Part shown: positions 7,221 to 9,204 of the stretch, piece by piece
Layout: the number at the start of each line of letters is the position of its first letter
How positions within the stretch are numbered: position 1 is the first letter of the stretch
Assembly (NCBI GenBank): GCA_009783365.1
Contig: WRHG01000067.1
Location: forward strand, 1 to 9,204
Reading direction: 5' to 3'
Source of the DNA: Clostridia bacterium
Lineage (GTDB): Bacteria > Bacillota_A > Clostridia > Christensenellales > Aristaeellaceae
DNA length: 9,204 nucleotides
The notes under the pieces: model-generated
The model's database searches: none
What the model was told of the DNA's origin: nothing
Seen by the model: the letters and a program-made list of their open reading frames with translations, nothing else
Made by a program: the position numbers and the translations under genes

Positions 7221-7481
7221 GCTTCAGACAATGCCGGCAGGCGCATGTTAAGCTTGTGCGAAATCATATAATACACGAAAATCAGACAATCCCTTCGAAA
7301 TCGTATCGCCATTTTATCGGCGATTTGCATGAGTTTGCCAAACGAAGGCAAAAAATAGAAAATTGCAGACGCGAAGGAAGGAAACAGGTTATAGACGTCG
7401 AATAGAAAACGTGGGTAAAAATCGGAACATTTGGCTTTCGCTGTTTTGTGGAAAGCTTTGTCACATGGAAGGAGAGCAAAA
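7221..7481 (+). other. 261-nt non-coding region upstream of the carboxyltransferase gene
   Basis: More A+T-rich than the flanking genes, with no convincing ORF on either strand and no recognised riboswitch or tRNA. Visible structure includes a hairpin ATCGCC (7305-7310) with GGCGAT (7319-7324) and a second, TTTGCC (7334-7339) with GGCAAA (7347-7352). An alternative pairing is AAATCG (7298-7303) with CGATTT (7321-7326). Two 9-mers occur twice: TCAGACAAT at 7224 and 7282, and AATAGAAAA at 7354 and 7401. CGCATG (7242-7247) and TGTGCG (7255-7260) could form a wobble-containing stem. No hairpin is followed by a U-run, so no intrinsic terminator for purC is evident. Confidence 0.5.
7267..7272 (+). 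promoter_or_regulatory. Possible -10 box for the carboxyltransferase operon
   Basis: A perfect TATAAT hexamer in an A+T-rich stretch 46 nt after the purC stop. There is no TG extension, and the bases at the -35 spacing (about 7244-7250) match TTGACA poorly. If used, transcripts would start near 7279 with a leader of about 200 nt. Read-through from purC is the alternative. Confidence 0.3.
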
Positions 7482-8969
7482 ATGCACAATTCACAGGACT
7501 TCCAGTATGTGCTTGCGCTTCGGCAAGCTGTGATGGACGGCGATGAAAAGCGCCTTGCGGAACAGCGCGAAGCGGGCAAGTGGACGGCGCGGGAACGCGT
7601 TGCCAGGCTCGCGGACGAAGGTAGCTTTGTGGAGCTGTTCGCCCTGGTGAGCGAAAAAGGCGAAGGAGCGGGTGTCATTACTGGATATGCCACCATTCGG
7701 GAGCGTCCGGTTTATCTATTCGCTCAGGATTTTACCATCCGCGGCGGAGCCATGGGAAAAGCCCAAGCAAAAAAGATCATAAGGTTGCTGGACATGGCCC
7801 AGAAGACCGGAGCGCCGGTTCTGGCCCTATGCGACAGCGCCGGGGTTAGGGTTGATGAAGGCGCGGAAGCGATGAACGCATATGCTGAGATCTATCAGAA
7901 AATGGCGCGGTTAAGCGGCGTATGCCCGGTGATTGCGCTGGTGTTGGGTCCATGCATCGGCGGCGGCGCGCTGCTGGCGCATCTTGCGGATGTGAGTATT
8001 ATGGCCAAGGATGTAGGCAGGATGATGGTTTTCGGCCCGCAAGTGCTGGCTGCTATGAACGGCCTGGATGTGAAGCCGCAAGCCTTGGGCGGGGCGGAGT
8101 TGATAGCCGTACAAGGCGGATGCGCGTTGGTTGCCGATGGTGAAGAGGAAGCCATGACCCTGGCGGTCCAAGTGCTTTCCATGCTGCCCGCATGCAACCT
8201 GGAGGATGCGGAAATCGTCGATGCGGACAATATAAACCGGCTGTTGCCCCCCATTGATCCTTCTGACGTGGACGGACTGTGGTCCGCTCTGGCGGATGGC
8301 GGAAGTGTGTTGGAACTATACAAAGCCTATGAGCCTTCCATGCGGGTCGCGCTGACCCGCATGGGAGGCCGCACGGTGGGGATGGTCGCAACGGCGGCGG
8401 GAGAAAGCGGCCATTACCTGACTGCCGGCGCCCTTGGCAAGGCTGCGTCTTTTGTGCAATTTATGGACTGTTTCAATATACCGGTGGTAAGCCTGGTCAA
8501 CACGAAGGGCGTATCCGTGACGGATATTCACATGCAGGGGTGGTTGATGACGGCGCAAAGCCAGTTGTTGTACGCCTATGCGGAAGCCACTGTTCCGAAG
8601 CTGTGCGTTGTAACGGGCGATGCCATCGGTCAGGCTTACGTAGCCATGGGCGGCAAGGGTAATGCCGATGTAACCTATGCATGGCCTTCCGCCACCATTT
8701 CCGCGCTGTTGCCGGAGGCGGCAGTGGCCGTGCTTTATGGAGACAGGGTGAAGGCGGATACGGGTATATCCGTTGAGGAAGCTCGCGAAAAGTATGCGGA
8801 TGAATATATCCGAGATGTAGCCGGGGCTGTGATTGCCGCCAAGCGCGGCGCGGTGGATGATGTGATTGATCCCGCCCTGACGCGTTCTATGCTGATCGCG
8901 GCCCTGGAGATGCTTGCCAGCAAGCGGGACAGCAACCTGCCCAAGAAGCACGGCAATGTGCCTCTTTGA
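7482..8969 (+). CDS. Biotin-dependent acyl-CoA carboxyltransferase, divergent (MmdA/PccB-like)
   Basis: A 495-residue protein of the carboxyltransferase family that moves CO2 between biotin and an acyl-CoA. With an OadG-like gene following, it is probably the alpha subunit of a Na+-translocating decarboxylase such as methylmalonyl-CoA decarboxylase. Both crotonase-fold halves are present. The N half has KWTARERV (33-40), GGAMG (88-92), DSAGVRVDEG (118-127) and GPCIGGG (156-162), with the first oxyanion-hole glycines kept. The C half has TAGALGKAASFVQF (314-327), FNIP, LLYAYAEATVPK (362-373) and YAWPSA. The usual DVPGF...GIIRHGA stretch is replaced by NTKGVSVTD...WLMTAQS (340-359), and the GGAYD motif reads GQAYV (383-387). 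Start ATG at 7482-7484 has AAGGAG seven bases upstream; an earlier in-frame ATG at 7431 lies before that site. The substrate is uncertain. Confidence 0.85.
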   Translation: MHNSQDFQYVLALRQAVMDGDEKRLAEQREAGKWTARERVARLADEGSFVELFALVSEKGEGAGVITGYATIRERPVYLFAQDFTIRGGAMGKAQAKKIIRLLDMAQKTGAPVLALCDSAGVRVDEGAEAMNAYAEIYQKMARLSGVCPVIALVLGPCIGGGALLAHLADVSIMAKDVGRMMVFGPQVLAAMNGLDVKPQALGGAELIAVQGGCALVADGEEEAMTLAVQVLSMLPACNLEDAEIVDADNINRLLPPIDPSDVDGLWSALADGGSVLELYKAYEPSMRVALTRMGGRTVGMVATAAGESGHYLTAGALGKAASFVQFMDCFNIPVVSLVNTKGVSVTDIHMQGWLMTAQSQLLYAYAEATVPKLCVVTGDAIGQAYVAMGGKGNADVTYAWPSATISALLPEAAVAVLYGDRVKADTGISVEEAREKYADEYIRDVAGAVIAAKRGAVDDVIDPALTRSMLIAALEMLASKRDSNLPKKHGNVPL

Positions 8970-8989
8970 CGGGCGGAAAGGGAAAGAAT

Positions 8990-9204
8990 ATGGACAAGTT
9001 ACTTTTTGGCCTTTCCGTCGCGGCAATCGGCACTCTGGTAGTATTTGTTGGTTTGATCATTTTGATCTTGAGCATCAACGGAATGGTCAAGCTTGCGGCA
9101 GTCGGCAAAAGATATCGGCCCAAACTTGAGGAGCGGGCGGCGCCTGCGGATACGAAGGCATATGAAGAGGAAGGCATATCCACAGAAGTACTGGCAGCCA
9201 TTAC
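8990..9204 (+). CDS. OadG-like sodium-pump decarboxylase gamma subunit, 3' end beyond the window
   Basis: The open frame begins at ATG 8990-8992 after a purine-rich GGAAAGGGAAAG site, 20 nt after the carboxyltransferase stop, and is intact to the right edge (71 full codons). Residues about 4-27 form one hydrophobic membrane segment starting LLFGLSVAAIGTLVVFVGL. A short polar and charged linker follows (about 40-62), then STEVLAAI, which matches the start of the conserved C-terminal segment of OadG proteins (often E-x-x-A-x-I-x-A-A-I). In the family this subunit anchors the carboxyltransferase to the membrane beta subunit of Na+-pumping decarboxylases. Short length and low complexity limit certainty, but membrane topology, tail and position beside a carboxyltransferase agree. 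The biotin carrier and beta subunit would be expected downstream. Confidence 0.8.
   Translation, partial: MDKLLFGLSVAAIGTLVVFVGLIILILSINGMVKLAAVGKRYRPKLEERAAPADTKAYEEEGISTEVLAAI

Noticed and set aside
7242..7260. Possible intrinsic terminator after purC
   Set aside because: The stem needs two G-U pairs and is followed by mixed sequence and not a U-run on the plus strand, so I did not call a terminator.
7282..7494. Minus-strand 70-aa frame in the gap before the carboxyltransferase
   Set aside because: It begins inside the coding start of the carboxyltransferase, has no credible ribosome site and no recognisable motif. It reads as a chance frame in A+T-rich DNA.

Overview
The window looks like chromosomal DNA of a Gram-positive, low-to-mid G+C anaerobe of the class Clostridia. 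The reasons are a canonical HPr kinase/phosphorylase, an asparaginyl-tRNA synthetase and a ROK sugar kinase in one operon, strong AGGAGG-type ribosome binding sites, and an OadG-type subunit next to a biotin-type carboxyltransferase. Genus cannot be read from the sequence. Genes are tightly packed, with no tRNA, rRNA, CRISPR, insertion sequence or phage gene.

Left two thirds (about 1-6297, minus strand): one apparent operon of six genes, read right to left. It runs from a membrane-anchored FlaA1/CapD/PglF-type UDP-HexNAc 4,6-dehydratase, through tadA (tRNA adenosine deaminase), a Cof-type HAD phosphatase, hprK and a ROK glucokinase-like kinase, to asnS, which runs off the left edge. Junctions are 3 nt, a 4-nt overlap, a 4-nt overlap, 20 nt and 12 nt. 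A good sigmaA-type promoter (TTTGCA, 17 nt, TATAAT with a TG extension) lies just upstream. The HAD, HprK and ROK proteins form a plausible sugar-phosphate and carbon-control module. tadA and asnS are translation genes, and the dehydratase belongs to surface-glycan synthesis.

Middle (6298-6485): a divergent promoter region. The two -35 elements lie back to back, 23 nt apart. A 7-bp inverted repeat overlaps the purC-side -10 element.

Right third (6486-9204, plus strand): purC stands alone without other purine genes and has substitutions at usually conserved positions. A 261-nt non-coding stretch with small alternative hairpins follows. Then comes a divergent biotin-type acyl-CoA carboxyltransferase, and 20 nt later the start of an OadG-like membrane subunit, which runs off the right edge. 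This pair suggests a Na+-translocating decarboxylase operon whose biotin carrier and beta subunit would lie beyond the window.

Most of the window is housekeeping. The part most worth following is the unusual C-terminal active site of the carboxyltransferase. I do not see a clearly new system.
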